From assembly GCA_034428935.1 (NCBI GenBank), contig DAOUHB010000183.1, positions 1 to 6,028 of the forward strand: DNA of 6,028 bases. Direction: 5' to 3'. Shown here piece after piece: positions 1 through 4,794 of the stretch. The stretch comes from JAAYZQ01 sp034428935. GTDB lineage: Bacteria; Chloroflexota; Anaerolineae; JAAYZQ01. Below the pieces are notes generated by a model that saw only the letters and a list, made by a program, of their open reading frames with translations, ran no database searches and was not told where the DNA came from. Every line of letters begins with the position of its first letter. Position 1 is the stretch's first letter. A program made the position numbers and the translations under genes.

Positions 1-78
1 GGAAAGCAGCAGGCACAGGAGCAGCAGGCGACCGGCCAGGTCCATCCTGGACAACCCCTTGGTTATCTCCTGCCTCAT
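1..78 (-). CDS. Start of a divergent membrane or secreted protein (partial)
   Basis: An open frame of 26 codons reads leftward from ATG at 78-76 and runs off the window without a stop. The peptide starts MRQEITKGLSRMDLAG and continues RLLLLCLLLS: a short basic and polar head, then a Leu-rich hydrophobic run, as in a signal peptide or first transmembrane helix. A purine-rich stretch (GGAGAAGGGA, 95-86 on the minus strand) can serve as ribosome binding site. A well-formed promoter lies 39 bp upstream of the start, which is the main reason to believe the gene. A second in-frame ATG at 45-43, preceded by AAGGGG, is an alternative start. The family cannot be told from so little; an exported enzyme, a membrane transferase or a sensor kinase would all fit. 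Confidence 0.5.
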   Translation of the reverse strand, partial: MRQEITKGLSRMDLAGRLLLLCLLLS

Positions 79-116
79 GGCTGGTTCCCTTCTCCGTTCA
101 TACCACCATCGGGCCT

Positions 117-145
117 AGTATACCCTCGAACGCCCCTGTCGTCAA
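117..145 (-). promoter_or_regulatory. Sigma-70-type promoter of the divergent gene
   Basis: On the minus strand, TTGACG (145-140) is followed by a 17-nt spacer and TATACT (122-117). That is 5/6 in each box with optimal spacing. The start of transcription would fall near 110, giving a leader of about 30 nt before ATG at 78. This is a prediction from sequence alone. Confidence 0.55.
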
Positions 146-495
146 ACCCTGCGGCCGGTTCTCCCGCCGCCCCGTCATCCCCGTCGCGCCAGAAGCCGTG
201 CAAAAGCATCATCCCGCCCGTGCCTGGAGGCCACAGCCCGGTCGCGAGTTGGCCGCCCAAAGGCCATCCTCCCGCAAAACAGTGCCCTCTTTTGAAAATG
301 TCCAACTTGCTGGACACCCCGCCAGCGTTTTTTCGCAGGCCCGCATGGCCTGTCTTGTCAACTGGTAGCCTTCGCACAAGAACCGGAATAGGGCTGTGTA
401 TCTTTTGCTTCTTGATTCTTCTATATCCTTTCACCAGGGCTGGGAGTGCCCTTCCGGGCGCCGTTTGGAGGGCTCGACCTGCCCGAAACGAAAAA
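146..495. other. Intergenic region without a credible gene
   Basis: This 350-base stretch separates the divergent gene from the transporter operon promoter. Open frames cross it on both strands, but their translations are Gly/Arg/Pro-rich with no domain-like pattern, and the minus-strand one runs straight through the divergent promoter. The stretch includes an inverted repeat at 299-316 and a pyrimidine-rich, AT-richer section at about 399-432. The drop in GC toward 490-565 is typical of a promoter-bearing intergenic region. No tRNA, riboswitch or terminator was recognised. Confidence 0.6.
299..316. repeat. Inverted repeat TGTCCA-N6-TGGACA
   Basis: Perfect 6-bp arms (299-304 and 311-316) surround a 6-nt centre (ACTTGC), giving an 18-bp operator-like dyad in the divergent intergenic region. 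It lies far from both predicted promoters, so a role is unproven. A match of this length can occur by chance. Confidence 0.3.
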
Positions 496-513
496 TATTT
501 CAGATGTGAAATA
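496..513. promoter_or_regulatory. Dyad upstream of the operon promoter (candidate operator)
   Basis: TATTTCA, four bases (GATG), then TGAAATA: both 7-bp arms are perfect and the 18-bp element is symmetric at 16 positions. Its centre lies about 67 bp upstream of the predicted transcription start (near 572) and 40 bp upstream of the centre of the second dyad at 536-553. It is AT-rich against a GC-rich background. The SorC-type regulator encoded downstream is the obvious candidate ligand, but this is inferred from context. Confidence 0.5.
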
Positions 514-535
514 CTTTGCACCGTCGATCACCAAA

Positions 536-553
536 TTTGACACTTGTATCAAA
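536..553. promoter_or_regulatory. Imperfect dyad over the -35 box (candidate operator)
   Basis: TTTGA ... TCAAA with further inner symmetry (AC ... GT) gives 14 of 18 symmetric positions centred at 544.5. A protein bound here would cover the -35 box and spacer, a classical repression position. The TTTGA/TCAAA half-sites resemble the TTTCA/TGAAA arms of the dyad at 496-513 but with a wider centre. The two may be alternative sites for one factor or unrelated. Confidence 0.4.
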
Positions 554-565
554 CGAGTGTACATT
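537..565 (+). promoter_or_regulatory. Predicted sigma-70 promoter of the transporter operon
   Basis: A perfect -35 hexamer TTGACA (537-542), a 17-nt spacer and TACATT (560-565, 4/6 including the conserved TA and final T) form a standard promoter. Transcription would start near 572, about 64 nt before the permease ATG at 636. This argues against any permease start upstream of about 572. An imperfect dyad (536-553) covers the -35 box. Confidence 0.6.
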
Positions 566-635
566 GAGCGCGGCAGTAACCAAAATCATGGACGCCAGCC
601 AGGTGGATGGCCAAGAGAAAGGAGCAGAGGACAAG

Positions 636-1637
636 ATGAGCACAGCAAGTCAGGCCGTCGAGTCTACCAGGAGCCTCCAGGTACGCTCTGCAATCAGGCG
701 GATCACCGCCTGGCGCGAGTTCAACGTCGTGCTGGCCGTGATCGCGCTATCGGCGATTCTGGCCGTGAGCTCCCCGGCGTTCCTCACCACAGCCAATCTC
801 TTTAGCGTGATGCGCGCCTTTTCCCTCACGGCGATCATGGCCGTCGGCCAGACCATGGTCATCCTCACCGGGGGCATCGACCTTTCCGTAGGCTCGACCA
901 TGGGGCTGGCAGGCTTGCTCACAGCCATGATGATCCGGGATGGCTACCCGGTCAACCTCGCCGTGGCGGGTGGGCTGCTGACCGGGTGTGCCGTGGGCCT
1001 CGCCAATGGCTTGATGGTCGCCAAGCTCCAGTTGCCGCCCTTTATTGCCACCCTGGGCACCCTCAGCATGGGCCGCGGCTTGATGTACTGGATCACCCAC
1101 GGCTGGCCGATCACGCTGTCCTTTGAGCACCCCTTCCTGGCATTGGGCCAGGGCTACGTCGGCCCCGTACCCGTCCCCGTGATCGTCATGTTGCTGCTGA
1201 TGATAACCGCCTCCTTCTTCCTGTCCCGCACCTCCACCGGTCGCTACGTCTATGCCGTGGGCTGCAACGAACAGGCTGCCCGCTTTAGCGGCATCCGCGT
1301 GAATGGGATCAAGATCCTGGTATACACCCTCTCCGGACTCTGCTGCGCTGTGTCGGGCCTGATCCTGCTGGCCCGCATGGTTTCTGCGCAGCCCATGGCC
1401 GGCCTGGGCTACGAGCTGCCGGTAATTGCCGCGGCCGCCATCGGCGGCACCAGCCTCATGGGCGGCGAAGGAACGATCCTCGGCACCCTGATGGGGGCAG
1501 CGTTGATGGGCATCCTGCAGAATGGCATGGTGCTGGTGGGCATCGACACCTATGCCCAGCAGGCGATCACGGGAGCCGTGATCGTTATCGCCGTTACCCT
1601 CGATCAGTGGCGCAAGCGGCGGTCTGTTCCCTGCTAG
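636..1637 (+). CDS. Sugar ABC transporter permease (RbsC/CUT2 type)
   Basis: This 333-residue integral membrane protein is the translocation pore of a ribose-type sugar importer. The clearest signature is AVGQTMVILTGGIDLSVGS (residues 69-87), the hallmark segment of the RbsC/XylH/AraH family. It is followed by LPPFIATLGTLSMGRGL (133-149) and the cytoplasmic loop around YAVGCNEQAARFSGI (206-220), which couples to the ATPase. A glycine-rich IAAAAIGGTSLMGGEGT segment (264-280) precedes the last helices. About eight to ten hydrophobic segments are visible, and the protein ends in a basic tail (QWRKRRS). Length fits the family (about 320-340). ATG at 636 is chosen because AAAGGAG (618-624) and GAGG (627-630) precede it and the predicted transcription start is near 572. 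An in-frame ATG at 588 lacks a ribosome binding site. Only one permease gene is present, so the pore is presumably a homodimer. Confidence 0.93.
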   Translation: MSTASQAVESTRSLQVRSAIRRITAWREFNVVLAVIALSAILAVSSPAFLTTANLFSVMRAFSLTAIMAVGQTMVILTGGIDLSVGSTMGLAGLLTAMMIRDGYPVNLAVAGGLLTGCAVGLANGLMVAKLQLPPFIATLGTLSMGRGLMYWITHGWPITLSFEHPFLALGQGYVGPVPVPVIVMLLLMITASFFLSRTSTGRYVYAVGCNEQAARFSGIRVNGIKILVYTLSGLCCAVSGLILLARMVSAQPMAGLGYELPVIAAAAIGGTSLMGGEGTILGTLMGAALMGILQNGMVLVGIDTYAQQAITGAVIVIAVTLDQWRKRRSVPC

Positions 1638-1684
1638 CCGGCTGCGTCCACCTGCACCGGGGGGCGGGAGAAAGGAGGTCAATA

Positions 1685-1747
1685 TTGCACGAGTCCCAGG
1701 CGATCTTGTTCTCGTGCGTCACAGTGGCCCATAGCGCCACGGGGTGA
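1685..1747 (+). CDS. Possible 20-codon mini-ORF behind an orphan strong ribosome binding site
   Basis: The permease-binding protein gap contains AAAGGAGGT (1671-1679), a full match to the anti-Shine-Dalgarno sequence, with no ATG behind it. At 5-nt spacing a TTG codon (1685) opens a frame of 20 codons to TGA at 1745-1747. The peptide begins MHESQAILFS and is not recognised. A 7-bp inverted repeat (GCACGAG/CTCGTGC) lies inside it. It could be a translated leader affecting the next gene, the decayed start of a lost gene, or chance. It is listed because the ribosome binding site is better than that of several real genes here. Confidence 0.2.
   Translation: MHESQAILFSCVTVAHSATG
1687..1717 (+). 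repeat. Stem-loop GCACGAG/CTCGTGC in the permease-binding protein gap
   Basis: Perfect 7-bp arms at 1687-1693 and 1711-1717 enclose a 17-nt loop, directly after the orphan Shine-Dalgarno sequence. There is no T tract, so it is not a standard intrinsic terminator. It could limit ribosome access or mark an mRNA processing point. Confidence 0.3.
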
Positions 1748-1782
1748 TGCCAGTACGAGCGGTCCGCGTTGATGGAACCCGG

Positions 1783-1798
1783 TCTTGGCCGGCCAAGA
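1783..1798. repeat. Perfect 16-bp palindrome before the binding-protein gene
   Basis: TCTTGGCCGGCCAAGA is its own reverse complement, centred between 1790 and 1791, and ends 28 bp before the binding-protein ATG. It has no spacer, so as DNA it suits a dimeric regulator. As RNA it could form a 6-bp stem with a CCGG loop just upstream of the ribosome binding site. No promoter boxes were found next to it. Confidence 0.4.
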
Positions 1799-1826
1799 AC
1801 CACACAGAGGAGAAAAGGAGCAAGTG

Positions 1827-2849
1827 ATGAAATTTCGTGCAAAGAACCTGTGGACAATCGTCTCTATCCTGACGCTCGTGGCCCTGGTGGCGACCGCTTG
1901 TAGCCCTGGGCCAGAGCCAACGGCGTTGCAGCCCACGGAACCGCCTCCGTCCGCGCCGACAGCGGAGGCCGGGCAGGCCAATCCCGAGGCTGCGTCCGGA
2001 AAGCTGGTCTTTGGCGTCGTGCCCAAGATCACCCACCCCTTCTACGACGACGTCCTGGCCGGGCTGGAGGAAAAGGTTGGCCAGTTGGAGGGCGTGGAGT
2101 ACCAGTGGATCGCACCGCCGACGGGCAACCCCGCCGAGCAGGTCCAGATCCTGGAGGACCTCATCAACAAGGGCGTGAACGGCATCGGCCTGGCGCCCCT
2201 GGAGGCCGCCTCCGTCGAGCCGGTTATCGCCCAGGCCAGGGCAGCGGGCATCCCCGTCGTCACCTTTGACTCCGACGCGCCCAACTCAGAACGGGTGGCG
2301 TACTATGGCACCGACAACCGGGCGGCCGGCCGCCAGCAGGCCGAGGTGATGGCCGAAGCCCTGGGCGGCAAGGGCAAGGTCGCCATCGTCACCGGCTCCC
2401 TGGTCATGGCCAACCTCAACGAGCGCATCGAGGGCGTCGAGGAAGCCATCGCCGAAAAGTACCCCGACATCGAGCTCGTGGACACCATCGCCACCGACGA
2501 CGACTTTGCCAAGGGCCTGGACGTGTGCGAGGCCATGCTGCGGGCGCACCCCGACCTCAACGGCGTCATCGCCGTCAGCATGACCGGCTCCGTGGCCATG
2601 CCCAAGGTGCTGGCCGACCCGGCCTTTGCCGACCGCGACGACCTGGTGGTCGTCGGCTTTGACGACTTTGAGGATACCCTGAAGGGCATCCGTGACGGCT
2701 ACATCCTGGCCACCATGGTGCAGCGCCCCAAGCAAATGGGCATCTATGTCATCGAGGGCCTGTTCGGCCTCAACACCGGCGGCGCGGCCGAGAGCGTCGA
2801 CACCGGCATCACCGTCGTCACCCTGGACAACATTGATACGTACAAGTAG
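1827..2849 (+). CDS. Sugar ABC transporter substrate-binding lipoprotein
   Basis: This 340-residue extracytoplasmic receptor delivers a sugar to the permease. Residues 1-24 form a lipoprotein signal peptide (basic MKFRAK, hydrophobic core, then VATAC) with Cys25 as the predicted lipid-anchored residue. A Pro/Thr/Ala/Glu-rich tether (about 26-57) leads into a two-lobed type I periplasmic-binding fold (Peripla_BP_4) from about residue 59. Typical motifs are KLVFGVVPKITHPFYDD at the start, GIPVVTFDSDAPNS, YYGTDNRAAGRQ, GKGKVAIVTGS, VVVGFDDFEDT and ILATMVQRPKQMG. The GTDN, TGSL, ATM-QRP and closing DTGI-VVT-DNIDTY pattern most resembles the clade with the Thermotoga glucose-binding protein, so a hexose is plausible but not proven. 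ATG at 1827 is chosen because AAAAGGAG (1813-1820) precedes it by 6 nt and it gives a complete signal peptide. An upstream in-frame TTG at 1785 would bury the signal. The gene sits between permease and ATPase, with its own flanking structures. Confidence 0.93.
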   Translation: MKFRAKNLWTIVSILTLVALVATACSPGPEPTALQPTEPPPSAPTAEAGQANPEAASGKLVFGVVPKITHPFYDDVLAGLEEKVGQLEGVEYQWIAPPTGNPAEQVQILEDLINKGVNGIGLAPLEAASVEPVIAQARAAGIPVVTFDSDAPNSERVAYYGTDNRAAGRQQAEVMAEALGGKGKVAIVTGSLVMANLNERIEGVEEAIAEKYPDIELVDTIATDDDFAKGLDVCEAMLRAHPDLNGVIAVSMTGSVAMPKVLADPAFADRDDLVVVGFDDFEDTLKGIRDGYILATMVQRPKQMGIYVIEGLFGLNTGGAAESVDTGITVVTLDNIDTYK

Positions 2850-2861
2850 GAACAGGGAGAC

Positions 2862-2899
2862 AGGCTGGTGGAAGGGACTGGTCCCCCTTCCACCAGCCT
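2862..2899 (+). terminator. Perfect 15-bp stem-loop after the binding-protein gene
   Basis: AGGCTGGTGGAAGGG (2862-2876) pairs without mismatch to 2885-2899 across an 8-nt loop, starting 12 nt after the stop codon. No T tract follows, so it is not a canonical intrinsic terminator. Its place between a binding-protein gene and the rest of an import operon fits an mRNA-stabilising 3' end or partial attenuator. Such structures raise binding-protein output over that of the membrane parts, as known in several ABC operons. Confidence 0.6.
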
Positions 2900-3023
2900 C
2901 CGGGGCCCTGGAGACCCGATAACGCCAGATGGAGGGCGCGACAGGACAGGCAGCCCCATACCGCCTGGGCGAAAGGGCGATGGCTGGCGGCCAGGACAGG
3001 TCTCTGGTTGAGGGAGGCGAACC

Positions 3024-4544
3024 ATGACTGAACCTTTGTTGGAAATGCGTGACGTGTGCAAGGGTTTCCCTGGGGTCCAGGCGCTTGCCAGTGCCCACCT
3101 CACGGTGGAACGCGGCGAGGTTATGGCACTGGTTGGCGAGAACGGCGCGGGCAAGAGCACCATGATGAAGATCCTTGCCGGTGTCTATGCGCCCGATTCC
3201 GGCACCATCCTGATGAACGGCCAGGAGGTCCATCCCCGGGACCCGATGTACGCCCGCGACCACCTGGGCGTCAGCATCATCTACCAGGAGTTCAACCTGG
3301 CGATGAATCTCTCCGTGGCGGAAAACATCTACCTGGGCCGCCTGCCCACCCGGCGGGGGCTCATCCGCTATGACCTGCTCTACCGCCAGGCGGGCGAGTT
3401 CCTGGACATGCTGGGAACCGATCTCGATCCACGCGCACCCGTCGCTCGCCTCAGCGTGGCGGAGCAACAGATGGTCGAGATTGCCAAGGCCATTTCCTAT
3501 CAGGCATCACTGCTCATCATGGACGAGCCGACCGCCGCCCTGACCACGCGCGAGACCGAAGCCCTGTTCAAGGTCACCCGGGCGCTGCGCGACAAGGGAG
3601 TGGGCATCATCTTTATCACCCATCGCCTGGACGAGATCTTTGGCATCGCCGACCGCGTCACGGTCATGCGCGACGGCAAGACCGTCGGCACGCGCCCCAT
3701 CGGCGAGATTGACCGCGGCGCAGTGGTTCGAATGATGGTCGGCCGCGAGTTGAGCGAGATCTATGCCGCCAAAGAGCGGCAGCCCGGTGAGCCCGTGTTG
3801 GAAGTAAGCCAGTTGTGCATCCCCGGCCAGCTCGACGACATCTCGTTCCAACTGCGGGCCGGACAGATCCTCGGCCTCTTTGGCCTCCTGGGATCGGGGC
3901 GCACGGAGCTGGCCCGCGCTCTGTTTGGGATCGGCCGGCCTTCCCGGGGACGGATCAACGTCAACGGCCACTCGGCCCTCGTCCGCTCGCCGGCCGACGC
4001 CACGCGACTGGGCCTGGCGTACGCGCCCGAGGATCGGAAGCAGCATGGGCTGATCCTGCCCATGTCGGTGCGCGAGAACACGACCTTGGCCATACTGGGG
4101 GGACTGACGCGCATGACCCTGGTGCGCCGGGGCCTGGAGCAAGTGATTGCCGATCGCTTCATAGAGGAGCTGGACATTCGGACTCCCAGCCGGGAACAGC
4201 CGGTCAACAACCTCAGCGGTGGCAACCAGCAAAAGGTCGTGCTGGCCAAGTGGCTGGCAAGCAATCCGAAGGTCCTTATCCTGGACGAGCCGACCCGGGG
4301 CATCGACGTGGGAGCCAAGGCCGAAGTCCATTCCATTATGGTCGACCTGGCCCAGCAGGGGGTGGGCATCCTGATGATCTCCTCCGACCTGCTGGAAGTG
4401 CTGGCCATGAGCGACCGAATCCTGGTGATGCACGAAGGCCAGTTGACAGGCGACTTTGCCAGGGAGGAAGCAACGGAAGAGCTTGTGATGCTGGCTGCCA
4501 CCGGTTCCGAGCTGCCGCCGGGCGTCGGCAGACCTGCCCGGTGA
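3024..4544 (+). CDS. Sugar ABC transporter ATP-binding protein (RbsA/MglA type, two nucleotide-binding domains)
   Basis: This 506-residue cytoplasmic ATPase powers the importer and has the usual length for RbsA/MglA/XylG proteins. Domain 1 (about 4-245) has Walker A GENGAGKST (38-46), Q-loop Gln88, signature LSVAEQQ (143-149), Walker B LLIMDEPT (163-170) and switch His200 in FITHR. Domain 2 (about 257-495) has GLLGSGRTE (287-295), where Arg293 replaces the Walker A lysine. It also has signature LSGGNQQKV (397-405), Walker B LILDEPT (418-424) with TRGID following, and ISSDL (452-456) in place of a switch histidine. These changes are the family norm: the second domain is a degenerate site, so one competent ATP site per protein is expected. 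AGGGAGG (3011-3017) lies 6 nt before ATG. A 174-nt gap with a strong hairpin separates it from the binding-protein gene. Confidence 0.95.
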   Translation: MTEPLLEMRDVCKGFPGVQALASAHLTVERGEVMALVGENGAGKSTMMKILAGVYAPDSGTILMNGQEVHPRDPMYARDHLGVSIIYQEFNLAMNLSVAENIYLGRLPTRRGLIRYDLLYRQAGEFLDMLGTDLDPRAPVARLSVAEQQMVEIAKAISYQASLLIMDEPTAALTTRETEALFKVTRALRDKGVGIIFITHRLDEIFGIADRVTVMRDGKTVGTRPIGEIDRGAVVRMMVGRELSEIYAAKERQPGEPVLEVSQLCIPGQLDDISFQLRAGQILGLFGLLGSGRTELARALFGIGRPSRGRINVNGHSALVRSPADATRLGLAYAPEDRKQHGLILPMSVRENTTLAILGGLTRMTLVRRGLEQVIADRFIEELDIRTPSREQPVNNLSGGNQQKVVLAKWLASNPKVLILDEPTRGIDVGAKAEVHSIMVDLAQQGVGILMISSDLLEVLAMSDRILVMHEGQLTGDFAREEATEELVMLAATGSELPPGVGRPAR

Positions 4545-4590
4545 CGGCCGGCAGCCTGTGCCGTAAAGCCCGAATTGAACTGCTTACGAC

Positions 4591-4619
4591 TTGACAAACA
4601 CCGGGAGCCGTGATATCAA
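4591..4619 (+). promoter_or_regulatory. Predicted extended -10 promoter of the regulator gene
   Basis: TTGACA (4591-4596), a 17-nt spacer and TATCAA (4614-4619, 4/6) form a promoter. TG at 4611-4612 adds an extended -10 element. The transcript would start near 4627, leaving a leader of about 170 nt before the regulator ATG. The -10 box is embedded in a perfect 8-bp palindrome TGATATCA (4611-4618). The regulator is therefore probably transcribed on its own as well as, or instead of, from the operon promoter. Confidence 0.55.
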
Positions 4620-4629
4620 TGTGCATGAC

Positions 4630-4643
4630 TGAAAATAATTTCA
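4630..4643. promoter_or_regulatory. Inverted repeat at the regulator's transcription start (candidate autoregulatory operator)
   Basis: TGAAA (4630-4634), four bases, then TTTCA (4639-4643) lie at about +3 to +16 of the predicted transcript. The same pentamers occur in the operon-side dyad at 496-513, but in the reverse arrangement (TTTCA-N4-TGAAA). Autorepression by the SorC-type product is plausible. The evidence is only the position and the shared half-site. Confidence 0.35.
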
Positions 4644-4761
4644 CGCCGGGCCGCCAAAGAGCACGGAGATCGGTGCACCCCCGTTTCATCCGCGCCGCGC
4701 GTCGCCCGGAAGAAGGCAAGAGCATGCCATGAAGGACAGGCAGCGCGAGCAGTTGGCTGCA

Positions 4762-4781
4762 GGCACGGTAAATCCCGTGCC
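4762..4781 (+). repeat. GC-rich hairpin directly before the regulator's ribosome binding site
   Basis: GGCACGG (4762-4768) pairs perfectly with CCGTGCC (4775-4781) around a 6-nt AT-rich loop. The stem ends 3 nt before the AAGGA element (4785-4789 region) and 13 nt before ATG. It could tune translation of the regulator or act as a DNA operator. No T tract follows, so termination is unlikely. Confidence 0.45.
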
Positions 4782-4794
4782 ATAAGGATGGAGC

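Noticed and set aside
505..520. CRP-like half-site TGTGA near the operon promoter
   Set aside because: The second half (TTGCA at the required distance) matches poorly, and the TGTGA belongs to the better 7-bp-arm dyad at 496-513.
75..521. 148-codon minus-strand open frame in the left intergenic region
   Set aside because: Its translation is Gly/Arg/Pro-rich without domain-like pattern, and it runs through the predicted divergent promoter at 117-145 and the dyad at 496-513. It is most likely a chance frame in GC-rich DNA.
220..540. 106-codon plus-strand open frame upstream of the permease
   Set aside because: No recognisable family and no clear ribosome binding site; it ends inside the operon promoter and overlaps both intergenic dyads.
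516..635. N-terminal extension of the permease from TTG at 516 or ATG at 588
   Set aside because: The TTG start lies upstream of the predicted transcription start near 572, and neither start has a ribosome binding site. ATG at 636 has one and gives the family's usual length.
747..1682. 311-codon minus-strand frame opposite the permease
   Set aside because: It is the antisense image of a clear membrane protein; the His/Gly/Asp/Gln-rich composition is typical of reverse-strand frames in GC-rich genes.
2286..3467. 393-codon minus-strand frame spanning binding-protein and ATPase genes
   Set aside because: It is antisense to two strongly supported genes and the gap between them, and its His/Gly/Val/Asp-rich sequence shows no motif.
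4518..4564. Possible terminator after the ATPase (CCGGGC/GCCCGG at 4518-4541; ACGGC/GCCGT at 4544-4564)
   Set aside because: The stems are only 5-6 bp, the loops are 11-12 nt, there is no T tract, and one stem lies inside the coding end. Such short GC matches are expected by chance here.
3815..4594. 259-codon plus-strand frame overlapping the ATPase
   Set aside because: It is an out-of-frame shadow of the second nucleotide-binding domain, rich in Arg/Pro/Gly; the ATPase frame holds all the motifs.
2943..4744. 12-nt direct repeat AGGACAGGCAGC at 2943-2954 and 4733-4744, with a related CAGGACAGG at 2992-3000
   Set aside because: It is short and G/A-rich, similar words are common in this sequence, and it has no consistent position relative to genes.
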